From: Azospirillum formosense
Lineage (GTDB): Bacteria > Pseudomonadota > Alphaproteobacteria > Azospirillales > Azospirillaceae
Direction of reading: 5' to 3'
Assembly (NCBI RefSeq): GCF_040500525.1
Contig: NZ_CP159402.1
Coordinates: 558,001-622,000 of the forward strand
Length of the DNA stretch: 64,000 nt
The translations under genes were made by a program, and so were the position numbers. Below the pieces are notes generated by a model. It was not told where the DNA came from. It ran no database searches and saw only the letters and a list, made by a program, of their open reading frames with translations. Shown here one piece after another: positions 1 through 8,989 of the stretch (positions within the stretch are counted from its first letter, which is position 1; the number at the start of each line of letters is the position of its first letter).

Positions 1-702
1 TTCGACGTCGGGCTGCGCAACCTCGACCTCATCATGGGCTGCGAGCGGCGCGTGGTGTTCGACTTCATCAACGTCATCAACGGCGAAGCGAAGCTGAGCC
101 AGGCGCTGATCAAGGACAAGCGCATCGACAACCTGTCGATCCTGCCGACCTCGCAGACCCGCGACAAGGACGCCCTGACCCGCGAAGGCGTGGAAAAGGT
201 CCTGAACGAGCTGTCCAAGGACTTCGACTACATCGTCTGCGACAGCCCGGCGGGCATCGAGCGGGGCGCGCTGATGGCGCTGTACTTCGCCGACCACGCG
301 GTGATCGTGACCAACCCGGAAGTCTCCTCGGTCCGCGACAGCGACCGCATCCTCGGCGTGCTGGCCTCGCGCTCGCGCCGGGCGGAGCAGGGTCTGGAGC
401 CGGTGACGCAGCAGCTTCTCCTCACCCGCTACGACCCGGAGCGGGTGGAGCGCGGCGAGATGCTGAAGGTCGACGACGTTCTGGAGATCCTGGCGATCCC
501 GCTGCTCGGCGTGATCCCGGAGAGCCAGGCCGTGCTGCGCGCCTCCAACGTCGGCATGCCGGTCATCCTCGACGAGGCGTCCAACGCCGGCCAGGCCTAT
601 CTGGACGCGGTCTCCCGCTTCCTGGGCGAGGACGTCGAGCACCGCTTCGTCACGCCGCAGAAGAAGGGCCTGTTCAGCCGCCTCCTCCGGAGGTCCGCAT
701 GA
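1..702 (+). CDS. minD: Septum site-determining protein MinD (5' end outside window)
   Basis: Membrane-associated ATPase that, with MinC and MinE, keeps the division septum at mid-cell. The frame is open from base 1 and the first residues, FDVGLRNLDLIMGCERRVV, are the conserved stretch that follows the deviant Walker A region in MinD, so the true start and the P-loop lie upstream. DYIVCDSPAGIERGA is the Walker B/switch region. The C-terminus, KKGLFSRLLRRSA, is a basic amphipathic membrane-targeting helix. The stop overlaps the minE start (ATGA), giving a min operon with minC presumably upstream. An internal ATG at 34 is not the start. Confidence 0.96.
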   Translation, partial: FDVGLRNLDLIMGCERRVVFDFINVINGEAKLSQALIKDKRIDNLSILPTSQTRDKDALTREGVEKVLNELSKDFDYIVCDSPAGIERGALMALYFADHAVIVTNPEVSSVRDSDRILGVLASRSRRAEQGLEPVTQQLLLTRYDPERVERGEMLKVDDVLEILAIPLLGVIPESQAVLRASNVGMPVILDEASNAGQAYLDAVSRFLGEDVEHRFVTPQKKGLFSRLLRRSA

Positions 703-1094
703 GCATCTTCAGCTTTTTCCGGTCCGCCCCGCGCGCGTCGGCGGTCCAGGCCAAGGAACGTCTCCAGATCGTCATGGCGCACGAGCGCGCCGGGCGGACG
801 GGGCCGGACTATCTGCCGATGCTCCAGCAGGAGCTGCTGGCGGTCATCGCCAAGTACATCGACATCGACCAGAACAAGGTCGAGGTGAAGCTGGACCGCG
901 GCGGCGACTGCTCGACGCTGGAGCTGAACATCGAGCTGCCGGCCCGCGAGGCCGCCGCCAAGGCGCTGAAGGAAAGCGCCAAGCTGGCGGTCGCCGGCAA
1001 CCGGCCGGCGGCCAAGGACGGCGACGAGTCCGATGCGGTCAAGCTGGCCGCCGGCGGCTCCCTGACCAACGGCGGCGTCAAGAAGCGCCGCTGA
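699..1094 (+). CDS. minE: Cell division topological specificity factor MinE
   Basis: MinE stimulates MinD ATPase and drives pole-to-pole oscillation of the Min system. Residues 1-12 (MSIFSFFRSAPR) are the membrane-targeting segment; the anti-MinCD region follows (AKERLQIVMAHER) and then the dimerisation domain with LPMLQQELLAVIAKY. The protein is 131 residues, against about 85-95 for most MinE. The extra 40 or so residues are an Ala/Lys/Gly-rich tail ending KKRR, probably disordered. The start codon overlaps the minD stop, so the two are translationally coupled. Confidence 0.95.
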   Translation: MSIFSFFRSAPRASAVQAKERLQIVMAHERAGRTGPDYLPMLQQELLAVIAKYIDIDQNKVEVKLDRGGDCSTLELNIELPAREAAAKALKESAKLAVAGNRPAAKDGDESDAVKLAAGGSLTNGGVKKRR

Positions 1095-1117
1095 GCGTCC
1101 TTGCGCTCCATGAACCG

Positions 1118-1153
1118 ATCCCGCCGCAGCCGGCCCGCTGCGGCGGGATTTTT
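1118..1153 (+). terminator. Rho-independent terminator of the min operon
   Basis: A perfect 13-bp stem (ATCCCGCCGCAGC at 1118-1130 with its complement at 1137-1149), a 6-nt loop, and a T run at 1149-1153, 24 bp after the minE stop. Confidence 0.9.
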
Positions 1154-1334
1154 CATGCCTTCCGCGAGGTCCGCCGCGCGGTCATAGGCCGCAGCCCCAC
1201 GACGGGCTGGACTTCCGTGCGGGTTTACCTCCGCCGTTCGAAGAGGTATCAACGGATGAGAGCCCGTCAGGGACCGGCCCTCGCGGGCCAAACCCTCCCC
1301 GGGCGTCGTCGCGGCAGTGAGGGAGTGGCGCCCG

Positions 1335-2738
1335 ATGTTCTTCGAATGCTCGCGGCTGATCGACGGCAACCAGCCGCGCCTGTCCAACGGCATCACCGTG
1401 ACCGACGTCGACGGTGATGGGGCATTCGAGCTGATGGTCACGGGCTACGCGACCAACAACCTCATCCTCAAATGGGACGGCTCCCGGCTGGTGGACGTCG
1501 CCGGGCCGCTGCTGGCCGACCCCTCGGGCTGCGCGGTGGCCATCGCCGCCGCCGACGTGGACGGCGACGGGCGGGAGGAACTGTATGTCCTGAACTCCGA
1601 CCGGGCGAGCGGGCCAAAGGAGATGGGCGACCGGCTGTTCGCCTGCTTCGGTAAGCACTGGCTCGACCTGCTGGCCCAGCCGGAGAACGCCGGCATGGCG
1701 AACCGCGTCGCCGGGCGGTCGGTGATCGCCATGGACCGGCACGGCCATGGCCGTTACGGCTTTGTCGTGGCGGCGGACGGCGGCCCCTTCCGCCTGTTCG
1801 AGCTGAGCCGGCGCGGGCGGCTGGAGGACGCGGCGGAGGAGGCGGGCATCGACCTGATCGGCGCCGGGCGCGGGCTGCTCGCCCTGCCGTTCCTGTCCGA
1901 CCGGGTGGACCTGTTCGCCTGCAACGAGGGCGGGCCGAACTTCCTGTTCCGCAACCTGGGCGACGGAACCTACGAAGAGATCGCCGAGGAGCGCGGCGTC
2001 GCCGATTCGCGCTTCGCCGGGCGGGCGGTGACCGCGGTGGACGGGCCGGGCTATGGCGGCTTCGGGCTGCTGGTCGGCGCCTGGGAGGGGCCGCAGCGCC
2101 TGTTCGTCCAGCGCTCCGGCGGCGGCTTCGTGGACGAGGCCGATCCCGAGATGTCCTTTCCGGGGCGGGTGTCCAGCGTGATTGCCGCCGATTTCGACAA
2201 CGACGGCTACGAGGAGCTGTTCTTCAACCTGCACGGCGAGCCCAACCGCCTGTTCGCGTGGCGCGACGACCGCTGGCAGGCCATCGACCTCGGCGACGCG
2301 GCGGAGCCCAAGGGGCTGGGCACCGGGGCGGCGGTGGCCGACATCGACGGCGACGGCCGGCTGGAACTGCTGATCGCCCATGGCAACGGGGTGGGCGGCG
2401 GGCATGGCGGCGGGCATGGCGGCGGATCGCCGCAGCCCTTGTCGCTGTACCGCACGGCGGCGAACCACAACGGGTGGCTGCGCGTGCTGCCGCTGACCCC
2501 CTACGGCGCGCCGGCGCGCGGCGCCGTGGTCACCTGCATGGCCAACGGGCGGCGGCAGGTGCGGTCCGTCTGCGCCGGCTCGGGCTATCTCTGCCAGATG
2601 GAGCCGGTGGCCCATTTCGGGCTGGGCAGCGCCCGCGCGGTGGAGCGGCTGGAGGTGCGCTGGCCGGACGGTATGACGGCCATCGTCGAGAACCCGCCCA
2701 TCGGCCGGCTGCTGACTGTTCCCTACCCGCCGGAGTGA
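1335..2738 (+). CDS. FG-GAP/VCBS repeat protein with C-terminal ASPIC/UnbV domain (CRTAC1-like)
   Basis: Predicted beta-propeller protein of unknown substrate. At least four calcium-binding-loop repeats are visible (DVDGDGAFEL, DVDGDGREEL, DFDNDGYEEL, DIDGDGRLEL), as in integrin-alpha-type FG-GAP repeats. The last 80 residues (RQVRSVCAGSGYLCQ ... AHFGLG ... VERLEVRWPDG) are an ASPIC/UnbV domain. A Gly/His-rich insert (GGGHGGGHGGGS) near residue 355 looks like a metal-binding or flexible linker. I prefer the ATG at 1335 over an in-frame GTG at 1317 because GAGGGAG lies nine bases upstream of it. No signal peptide is evident, which is odd for a family often exported. It stands alone between the min operon and chemotaxis genes. 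Confidence 0.8.
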   Translation: MFFECSRLIDGNQPRLSNGITVTDVDGDGAFELMVTGYATNNLILKWDGSRLVDVAGPLLADPSGCAVAIAAADVDGDGREELYVLNSDRASGPKEMGDRLFACFGKHWLDLLAQPENAGMANRVAGRSVIAMDRHGHGRYGFVVAADGGPFRLFELSRRGRLEDAAEEAGIDLIGAGRGLLALPFLSDRVDLFACNEGGPNFLFRNLGDGTYEEIAEERGVADSRFAGRAVTAVDGPGYGGFGLLVGAWEGPQRLFVQRSGGGFVDEADPEMSFPGRVSSVIAADFDNDGYEELFFNLHGEPNRLFAWRDDRWQAIDLGDAAEPKGLGTGAAVADIDGDGRLELLIAHGNGVGGGHGGGHGGGSPQPLSLYRTAANHNGWLRVLPLTPYGAPARGAVVTCMANGRRQVRSVCAGSGYLCQMEPVAHFGLGSARAVERLEVRWPDGMTAIVENPPIGRLLTVPYPPE

Positions 2739-2951
2739 GCGGGGCGCGCCGATGGTGCGTTCGGACAGCGGTTGAGCTGAATCATATTTCCGCGCGGCAA
2801 TAAATTTAATCTTTTGTATAACCCGTCGGGTCTTTACTTTGCGGCGTCCGCCAGGGCCCGACGGGAACGCGCGGATGGGGAGATGTCCGCCCTGTAATCG
2901 AACGCGAACCAATAAGGGGGCGCCGGGCTCCGGCCCTGCGACCGCAGGCAG

Positions 2952-3500
2952 ATGGCACACAGCGACGTTCTCAGCCCCGGCCCCCGCGACCGGACGCTGA
3001 CCGGGGTCGAGCGGTTCTTCGACGCCGACGAGGTGATCGTTTCCAAGACCGACCTGAAAGGGCGGATCACCTACGCCAACCGGGTGTTCCAGCGCGTCGC
3101 CGGCTACAGCGAGGCGGAGCTGATGGGCGCGCCGCACTCCATTGTCCGCCATCCGGACATGCCGCGCTGCGTGTTCAAGCTGCTGTGGGACACGCTGGGG
3201 GCCGGGCAGGAGATCTTCGCCTACGTCGTGAACCGGGCGCGCAACGGCGACCATTACTGGGTCTTCGCCCACGTCACCCCCAGCTACGACGTCAACGGCC
3301 GGCTTGTCGGCTACCACTCGTCGCGCCGGGTGCCGGACCGCGGCGCCATCGACAAGGTGGTGCCGCTCTACCGCACGCTCCTGGACATTGAAAACCGCCA
3401 CGAAGACCGCAAGCAGGGCATGAACGAGGCCTTCGCCACCGTTGTCGGGCTGCTGACGGAGAAGGGGATCGGGTATGACGAATTCGTCTTCTCTCTCTAA
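2952..3500 (+). CDS. PAS-domain protein (sensor half of a split aerotaxis-type receptor)
   Basis: 182-residue soluble protein. Residues about 20-130 form one PAS domain of the Aer type: [20 protein letters not shown], then [21 protein letters not shown], then the Aer-like [13 protein letters not shown]. Aer-type PAS domains bind FAD and sense redox or oxygen; FAD binding here is inferred from that resemblance. A helical tail (residues 140-182) follows. The 3' end overlaps the next gene by 26 bases in another frame, so the two are almost certainly co-translated. Other possibility: an adaptor that docks to several receptors. Confidence 0.85.
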   Translation: MAHSDVLSPGPRDRTLTGVERFFDADEVIVSKTDLKGRITYANRVFQRVAGYSEAELMGAPHSIVRHPDMPRCVFKLLWDTLGAGQEIFAYVVNRARNGDHYWVFAHVTPSYDVNGRLVGYHSSRRVPDRGAIDKVVPLYRTLLDIENRHEDRKQGMNEAFATVVGLLTEKGIGYDEFVFSL

Positions 3501-4785
3501 GGCGTTCGGGCTGGGGGCGGTCGCCGCGCTGCTCGTCGCAGCGCTGTTGGTGACCGATTCGCTGAACATCGGCGGCGCCCCGCTGCGCCTCGCGATCGGG
3601 GCCGCGGCGCTGGCCGCGCTGGTCGGCGTCATGCTGTGCATGGTGCGCGCCCGCGCCGCGGTGGGGCAGGCGGTGGCCGTCTGCCAAGCGGTGTCGCGCG
3701 GCGATTTCGAGGCGCGGGTCGTCAATGTCCGGGAGAGGGGCGACCTCGGCGAGCTGATGCACGCCCTGAACGACTCGATCGACCGCACCGACGCCTTCAT
3801 CCGCGAGGCCACCGCCTCGATGAGCTATGTGTCGGCCAACAAGTATTTCCGGCGGATCGTGCTGAAGGGCATGCAGGGGAATTTCCTGCACGCGTCGCGC
3901 ACCATCAACACCGCGACCGACGCCATCGCCACCAAGGTGAAGGGCTTCGCCGGGGTGACCGACCGCTTCGAGACGCAGATCCGCGCGGTGTGCGAGCAGG
4001 TGTCCGGCACCGCCCACCAGCTGGAGATGTCGGCCCGCACCATGGAGAGCGACGCCCAAACCGCCACCGGCAAGGCCTCCTCGGTGGCCGCCGCCGCGTC
4101 GCAGACCGGCTCGTCGGTCGGCAGTGTGGCGGCCGCGACGGAGGAGCTGTCGGCGTCCATCCGCGAGATCGCCCGGCAGGTGGAGGAGGTCGCCAAGGTC
4201 GCCGCCAACGCCGCGGGCGAGGCCGAACGCTCCAACGCCCTGATCGCCGAACTGTCGGGCGCCGCCAAGACGGTGGGCGAGGTGGTCACCCTGATCAACG
4301 ACATCGCCAGCCAGACCAACCTGCTGGCGCTGAACGCGACCATCGAGGCCGCCCGCGCGGGGGAGGCCGGCAAGGGCTTCGCCGTGGTGGCGCAGGAGGT
4401 CAAGCGGCTGGCCGACCAGACCGCCAAGGCCACGGGCGACATCGCCGGGCAGATCGCCGGCATCCAGTCCTCCACCGACGTGGCGGTCGCCTCCATCGTC
4501 GGCATCGGCCACACCATCCAGGACATCAACCAGATCGCCGGCGGCATCGCCGCGGGCATCGGGCAGCAGGGCTCGGCGATCCGCTCGATCGTCAGCAACA
4601 TGGATCAGGCCGCGGCCGGAACCCGCGCCGTCACCGAGGACATCCAGGACGTCACCACCGCCGCCGAACGGACCAGCGGCACCGCCCACGAGGTTTTCGC
4701 CGCGTCGGAGCGGATGAGCGTCCAGGCAGACCGACTGACCCGCGAGGTGCAACTGTTCCTGGACGAGATGCACAAGGTCGCGTGA
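3475..4785 (+). CDS. Methyl-accepting chemotaxis protein lacking a large sensor domain
   Basis: 436-residue chemoreceptor. Two hydrophobic segments (about residues 10-28 and 38-58) are separated by only about ten residues, so there is essentially no periplasmic sensor. A HAMP-like region follows, then the long coiled-coil signalling domain with the conserved tip [20 protein letters not shown] and [19 protein letters not shown]. This resembles the membrane and signalling half of Aer, and the PAS gene overlapping its start supplies the missing sensory half. It would relay to CheA/CheW elsewhere in the genome. The frame change at the overlap could be an ancestral gene split; a simple sequencing frameshift is possible but both genes have plausible starts. 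Confidence 0.88.
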   Translation: MTNSSSLSKAFGLGAVAALLVAALLVTDSLNIGGAPLRLAIGAAALAALVGVMLCMVRARAAVGQAVAVCQAVSRGDFEARVVNVRERGDLGELMHALNDSIDRTDAFIREATASMSYVSANKYFRRIVLKGMQGNFLHASRTINTATDAIATKVKGFAGVTDRFETQIRAVCEQVSGTAHQLEMSARTMESDAQTATGKASSVAAAASQTGSSVGSVAAATEELSASIREIARQVEEVAKVAANAAGEAERSNALIAELSGAAKTVGEVVTLINDIASQTNLLALNATIEAARAGEAGKGFAVVAQEVKRLADQTAKATGDIAGQIAGIQSSTDVAVASIVGIGHTIQDINQIAGGIAAGIGQQGSAIRSIVSNMDQAAAGTRAVTEDIQDVTTAAERTSGTAHEVFAASERMSVQADRLTREVQLFLDEMHKVA

Positions 4786-5216
4786 CGCGTTTTTGTGCAA
4801 TATCCCATTATTTGTCCAAAAAGCTGTATTCGCTTATTAGGTGTGCATTGATTAGCCGCCCGGCATTTGCTTGCGTGCTAAGCAGTGTCTGGGCGGTGCA
4901 ATGGGTCCATGCGACCTTTTGCCTCATTTTTTAGGAGAAACCGGTGCTTTTGTTGCGGCGCACGCGGTGCGCCGGGTGCGGTGCGGCGGGACCGCTTCCG
5001 CGTGTGATTGTTCGGACTCCATTATGACGCCGAATTCATCACAATTTCGAAACTGACATCCCAAAAACGTTGAGGCCAGCCCCGGGAGTTTGCGTGAAAA
5101 CGCAGGCTTTGCAAGGCTTTGCGCGTCCTGATGGTTTTGGGCGGGCGGTTGGCACAGCGTTTGATGGTTGGACGTCTAAAAAAGATATCCCACCCAAACT
5201 CACAGAGGTGTTCGGG
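4786..5216. other. Intergenic region upstream of the soluble chemoreceptor gene
   Basis: About 430 bp with no convincing gene and locally lower G+C. A frame open from 5070 to the next gene has no ribosome binding site and no similarity I recognise. The only candidate signal is the sigma-54-like element at 5150. Confidence 0.5.
5150..5164 (+). promoter_or_regulatory. Possible sigma-54 promoter (weak -12)
   Basis: TGGCAC, five bases, then TTGA: the -24 half is consensus but the -12 half has GA instead of the near-invariant GC. It is 53 bp upstream of the chemoreceptor start at 5217. Confidence 0.25.
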
Positions 5217-6329
5217 ATGAGTGTGGCCGGAAACGAACTGTTCGAGCTTTCCCGGGGCGTCCTGGATGTCGCCTCCCGGAAGGTGTCTTTGATCGAAGAC
5301 ATCACCCGCCGCACCAAGATGCTGGCGATGAACGCCCTGATCGAGGCGTCACGGGCGGGCGACGCGGGGCGGGGCTTCGCGGTGGTCGCGAACGAAGTCT
5401 CCGAGATTTCCAAGCAGGTGAACACCATCACCAAGGAGCTGCGGTCGGAGATCGTCTCCCGCGTCGATCACCTGACCACCACGGGCAGCGCCATGGTGCA
5501 GGAGATGCACGGGCGGCGTCTGGCCGACCTGTCGCTGAACATGATCGAGATCATCGACCGGAACCTGTACGAGCGGTCCTGCGACGTGCGCTGGTGGGCG
5601 ACCGACAGCGCGGTGGTGGACTGCGCCGCCGACCCGACGGAGGTGAACCGCCAGCACGCCTCGCACCGGCTGGGCGTCATCCTGGAATCCTACACCGTCT
5701 ATCTCGACCTGTGGATCGCCGACCTGAAGGGCGAGGTGATCGCCACCGGCCGTCCCGGCCGCTACCCCGGCGCCCAGGGCGCCCGCGTGGGGGACGAGGG
5801 GTGGTTCCGCCAGGCGCTGGCCACGCGCAACGGCGGCGAGTTCACGGTGGGCGACGTGGCGCGCAACGGCCGTCTGGAGGACCGGGTGGTCGCCACCTAC
5901 GCCACCGCGATCCGGCGCGGCGGCGAGGCGGACGGCGATCCCATCGGCGTGCTGGGCATCTTCTTCGACTGGGAGCCGCAGGCCGCCGCGGTTGTCCAGG
6001 GCGTGCGGCTGGAGGACGAGGAACGCTCCCGTTCGCGCTGCCTTCTGCTCGACGCCCGGCACCGGGTGATCGCCTCCTCCGACGGGCGGGGCATCCTCAG
6101 CGAGACCGTCCAGCTCCGCCGCAGCGGGGAGAGCATGGGGCATTACTCGGACGCCGCCGGGCGGACCTACGGCTACGCTCTGACGCCCGGTTACGAGACC
6201 TACAAGGGACTGGGCTGGTACGGGGTGATCGTGCAGGACGCCGACCCGCGCCAGCAGCAGGCGGCCGGCCCGGCAACCGTCGGTATGGCTGGACGGGGGG
6301 CAATGAACGGGGCCGGGCTTCACGGGTAA
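5217..6329 (+). CDS. Soluble chemotaxis-type protein: truncated MCP signalling module followed by a Cache-like domain
   Basis: 370 residues with no membrane segment. Residues about 1-80 contain a short MCP-type coiled coil with the signature RTKMLAMNALIEASRAGDAG and [15 protein letters not shown]. The rest (about 110-360) resembles a Cache/PDC sensor: YLDLWIADLKGEVIATGRPG, GWFRQALAT, FTVGDVARN, VVATYATAIR, GVLGIFFDWE, GLGWYGVIVQDA. The order is the reverse of classic receptors, where the sensor precedes the signalling tip. The signalling module is much shorter than a normal MCP hairpin, so coupling to CheA is uncertain. The start at 5217 has an AGAGGTG ribosome binding site; an upstream in-frame start at 5070 is less likely. 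Confidence 0.75.
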   Translation: MSVAGNELFELSRGVLDVASRKVSLIEDITRRTKMLAMNALIEASRAGDAGRGFAVVANEVSEISKQVNTITKELRSEIVSRVDHLTTTGSAMVQEMHGRRLADLSLNMIEIIDRNLYERSCDVRWWATDSAVVDCAADPTEVNRQHASHRLGVILESYTVYLDLWIADLKGEVIATGRPGRYPGAQGARVGDEGWFRQALATRNGGEFTVGDVARNGRLEDRVVATYATAIRRGGEADGDPIGVLGIFFDWEPQAAAVVQGVRLEDEERSRSRCLLLDARHRVIASSDGRGILSETVQLRRSGESMGHYSDAAGRTYGYALTPGYETYKGLGWYGVIVQDADPRQQQAAGPATVGMAGRGAMNGAGLHG

Positions 6330-6408
6330 GGCTGGCATTCCCACCCTGCTCTGGTCATCGCGGCGGGTTTGCTTACACTTCGGGTCCGCCGCGTTGCTGG
6401 AGAGTTGC

Positions 6409-7407
6409 ATGTCGTCCACCGCCCGCCGTCTCTATGTCCGCCGCGATACCTTTCCCATCGCGGGGACCTTCCGCATATCGCGCGGCGCCAAGACCGAGGC
6501 CGAGGTCGTGGTCGCCGAGGTGGTCGAATCCTGCAAGCGGGGCCGGGGGGAGTGCGTGCCCTACGCCCGCTACGGGGAATCGCTGGACGAGACGGTCAAG
6601 ACGCTGGAATCCCTGGCCGGGGCGGTGGCGGACGGGCTTGATCGCGAGCGGCTGCGCACCCTCCTGCCGCCGGGGGCCGCGCGCAACGCGCTGGACTGCG
6701 CGCTGTGGGACCTGGAGGCCAAACAGGCCGGCAAACCGGCGTGGCGTCTTGCCGGGCTTCCCGACGCGCCGAAGAAGCTGACCACCTGCTACACGCTGAG
6801 CGTGGACGAGCCCGCGGCGATGGCCGCCTCCGCCAAGGAGCGGGCGGCCGACCATCCGCTGCTCAAGATGAAGCTGACCGGGGAGGGCGACCTCGACCGC
6901 GTGCGCGCGGTACGCGCGGCCGCCCCGGCGACCCGCCTGATCGTCGACGCCAACGAGGCCTGGACGCTGGAGATGCTCCGCCGCTTCGCTCCGGTTCTGG
7001 CCGATCTCGGGGTGGAGCTGATCGAGCAGCCGCTGCCCGCCGGCGAGGACGAGGCGCTGCGCGGCATCGATTGCCCCGTGCCGCTGGGCGCCGACGAATC
7101 CTGCCACGGGCTGGACTCGCTCAGCCGGTTGAAGGGCATCTACCGGGTGGTGAACATCAAGCTGGACAAGACCGGCGGCCTGACCGAGGCGCTGCTGCTG
7201 AAGCAGGCGGCGCAGGAGTCCGGATTCGACATCATGGTCGGCTGCATGGTCGCCACCTCGCTCGCCATGGCGCCCGCCGTGCTGCTGGCCCAGGGCGCGC
7301 GCTACGTCGATCTCGACGGGCCGCTGCTGCTGGCCGAGGACCGCACGCCGGCCCTGCATTACGATGGCGGCACGCTGTGCCCGCCGGCCCCCGAACTCTG
7401 GGGATGA
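6409..7407 (+). CDS. Dipeptide epimerase (L-Ala-D/L-Glu epimerase-like), enolase superfamily
   Basis: Muconate-lactonising-enzyme-type enolase-superfamily protein, likely racemising an acyl-amino acid or dipeptide such as the murein product L-Ala-D-Glu. Hallmarks are the KxK catalytic lysines (LLKMKLTG), metal ligands in IVDANEAW, IEQPLP and LGADESCHG, and the opposite lysine NIKLDKTGG. ATG 6409 has GGAGAG upstream; a TTG at 6394 is in frame but less likely. It overlaps the cupin gene by four bases, so the three genes to 8986 form an operon. The substrate cannot be read from sequence; N-acyl-glutamate racemase is the main alternative. Confidence 0.85.
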   Translation: MSSTARRLYVRRDTFPIAGTFRISRGAKTEAEVVVAEVVESCKRGRGECVPYARYGESLDETVKTLESLAGAVADGLDRERLRTLLPPGAARNALDCALWDLEAKQAGKPAWRLAGLPDAPKKLTTCYTLSVDEPAAMAASAKERAADHPLLKMKLTGEGDLDRVRAVRAAAPATRLIVDANEAWTLEMLRRFAPVLADLGVELIEQPLPAGEDEALRGIDCPVPLGADESCHGLDSLSRLKGIYRVVNIKLDKTGGLTEALLLKQAAQESGFDIMVGCMVATSLAMAPAVLLAQGARYVDLDGPLLLAEDRTPALHYDGGTLCPPAPELWG

Positions 7408-7787
7408 ACGTCCCGTCCGGCAACCTGCTGGCGGGCCTGCCGTCCGGTGCACGGCCGGACGAGATTTTCACGACCTTGACGGAAACGGCGTCGTCGTCCG
7501 GGACGGTGCGGATCGAGCGCATCCTGTCCACCGGTCAGGCGTCCCCCGACGGCTTCTGGTACGATCAGGACTGGGACGAGTTCGTGCTGATCGTCCAGGG
7601 TGCCGCCCGATTGCAGCTTGAAGGCGAGGCGGAGCGCGCGCTCGGGCGCGGCGACTGGGCGATGATCCCGGCCCGGCGGCGGCACCGCGTGGCCTGGACC
7701 GATCCCGCCGGTCCGACCGTCTGGCTGGCGGTGCACATCGGCGAGAAGCAACCTCCGGAAACACCGGGGCGGGGGGAAGACCAATGA
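7404..7787 (+). CDS. Cupin-domain protein
   Basis: 127-residue single-domain cupin. FWYDQDWDEFVLIVQGAARL is the first cupin motif and GDWAMIPARRRHRVAWTD the second, with His and Glu/Asp candidates for metal binding. Both ends overlap the flanking genes by ATGA, showing tight translational coupling with the epimerase and aminotransferase. It may be a small-molecule-modifying enzyme of the same pathway or a regulatory binding protein; nothing in the sequence decides. Confidence 0.85.
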   Translation: MNVPSGNLLAGLPSGARPDEIFTTLTETASSSGTVRIERILSTGQASPDGFWYDQDWDEFVLIVQGAARLQLEGEAERALGRGDWAMIPARRRHRVAWTDPAGPTVWLAVHIGEKQPPETPGRGEDQ

Positions 7788-8986
7788 CCATCGACATCGC
7801 GCGCGCCCGCGCGGAGACGCCGGGAACCCGGCACGTCGTCCACTTCAACAACGCCGGAGCCGCGCTGCCGCCGCAGCCGGTGTTGGACGCCGTGACCGCG
7901 CATCTGACGCTGGAGGCCACCATCGGCGGCTACGAGGCGGCCGAGCACGCCAACGGCCGGCTGGAAGGCGTCTACGACTCCGTGGCCCGCCTGCTCGCCT
8001 GTTCGCGCGACGAGGTGGCCCTGGCGGAAAACGCGACGGCGGCCTGGGGCATGGCCTTCAACGCCCTGGCCGCCCTGCCGGGGGAGGGCTTCCGGCCCGG
8101 CGACCGCATCCTGACGGCGCGTGCCGAATACGCCGCCAACCTGATCCCCTTTCTGCAAGCCTCCCGGCGCACCGGCGTGGTGGTCGAGGTGATCCCGAGC
8201 GACGAGACCGGCCAGACCTCCGTCGCGGCGCTGGAGGCGACGATCGGGGCGCCGGGGAAGGGTCCGGTCAAGCTGATCGCCATCACCCACATCCCGACCA
8301 ACGGCGGGCTGGTCAACCCGGCGGCGGCCATCGGGCGGGTGGCCCGGCGGCACGGCATTCCCTATCTGCTCGACGCGTGCCAGACGGTGGGCCAGATGCC
8401 GGTGGACGTCGAGGAACTGGGCTGCGACTTCCTGTCGGCAACCGGGCGCAAGTTCCTGCGCGCGCCGCGGGGCACCGGCTTCCTCTACGTCCGCAAGGAC
8501 TGGCTCGACCGCATCGAGCCGCACACGCTGGACCACAGCGGCGGCGCGCTGGCCGGTCCGGACCGCTACACCATGCGCCCCGACGCCCGCCGCTTCGAAC
8601 TGTGGGAGAGCAACACCGCGGCCCGGCTCGGGCTGGGCGTGGCGGTGGATTACGCGCTGTTCTGGGGGCTGGAGGCGATCCGCGACCGCGCCTTCGCCCT
8701 CGCCGACGCGCTGCGGCAGGGTCTGGACGCGCTTCCCGGCGTGACGGTGCGTGATCTCGGGGTGGAGCGCTGCGCCATCGTCACCTTCACGGTGGACGGC
8801 CACGAGCCGCGCGCGATCAAGGCCGCGCTGCGCGGCCAGGGGATCAACCTGTCGGTGTCCTCCGCGCCCTCGACGCCCTTCGACATGGACGCTCGTGGGT
8901 TGAGCGAGGTCGTCCGCGCCTCCCCCCACTACTACAACGACGAGGCGGAGGTGGAGCGGCTTCTGACGGCGGTCAAGGCGCTGTAG
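7784..8986 (+). CDS. Class V aminotransferase-fold PLP-dependent enzyme
   Basis: 400 residues, cysteine desulfurase/isopenicillin-N-epimerase-like fold. HFNNAGAALPPQPVLDAV is the typical N-terminus; LLDACQTVGQMPVDV holds the PLP-binding Asp and Gln; SATGRKFLRAPRG carries the Schiff-base Lys. The C-terminal NLSVSSAPSTPFDMDARG stretch has no catalytic Cys loop, arguing against a true cysteine desulfurase. Last gene of the epimerase-cupin operon, so a role in amino acid or dipeptide salvage is plausible. It ends four bases from the convergent glycosyltransferase gene. Confidence 0.85.
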   Translation: MTIDIARARAETPGTRHVVHFNNAGAALPPQPVLDAVTAHLTLEATIGGYEAAEHANGRLEGVYDSVARLLACSRDEVALAENATAAWGMAFNALAALPGEGFRPGDRILTARAEYAANLIPFLQASRRTGVVVEVIPSDETGQTSVAALEATIGAPGKGPVKLIAITHIPTNGGLVNPAAAIGRVARRHGIPYLLDACQTVGQMPVDVEELGCDFLSATGRKFLRAPRGTGFLYVRKDWLDRIEPHTLDHSGGALAGPDRYTMRPDARRFELWESNTAARLGLGVAVDYALFWGLEAIRDRAFALADALRQGLDALPGVTVRDLGVERCAIVTFTVDGHEPRAIKAALRGQGINLSVSSAPSTPFDMDARGLSEVVRASPHYYNDEAEVERLLTAVKAL

Positions 8987-8989
8987 GCG

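Noticed and set aside
1217..1334. Possible riboswitch leader before the FG-GAP gene
   Set aside because: The segment is GC-rich with short complementary stretches, but I could match no known riboswitch consensus.
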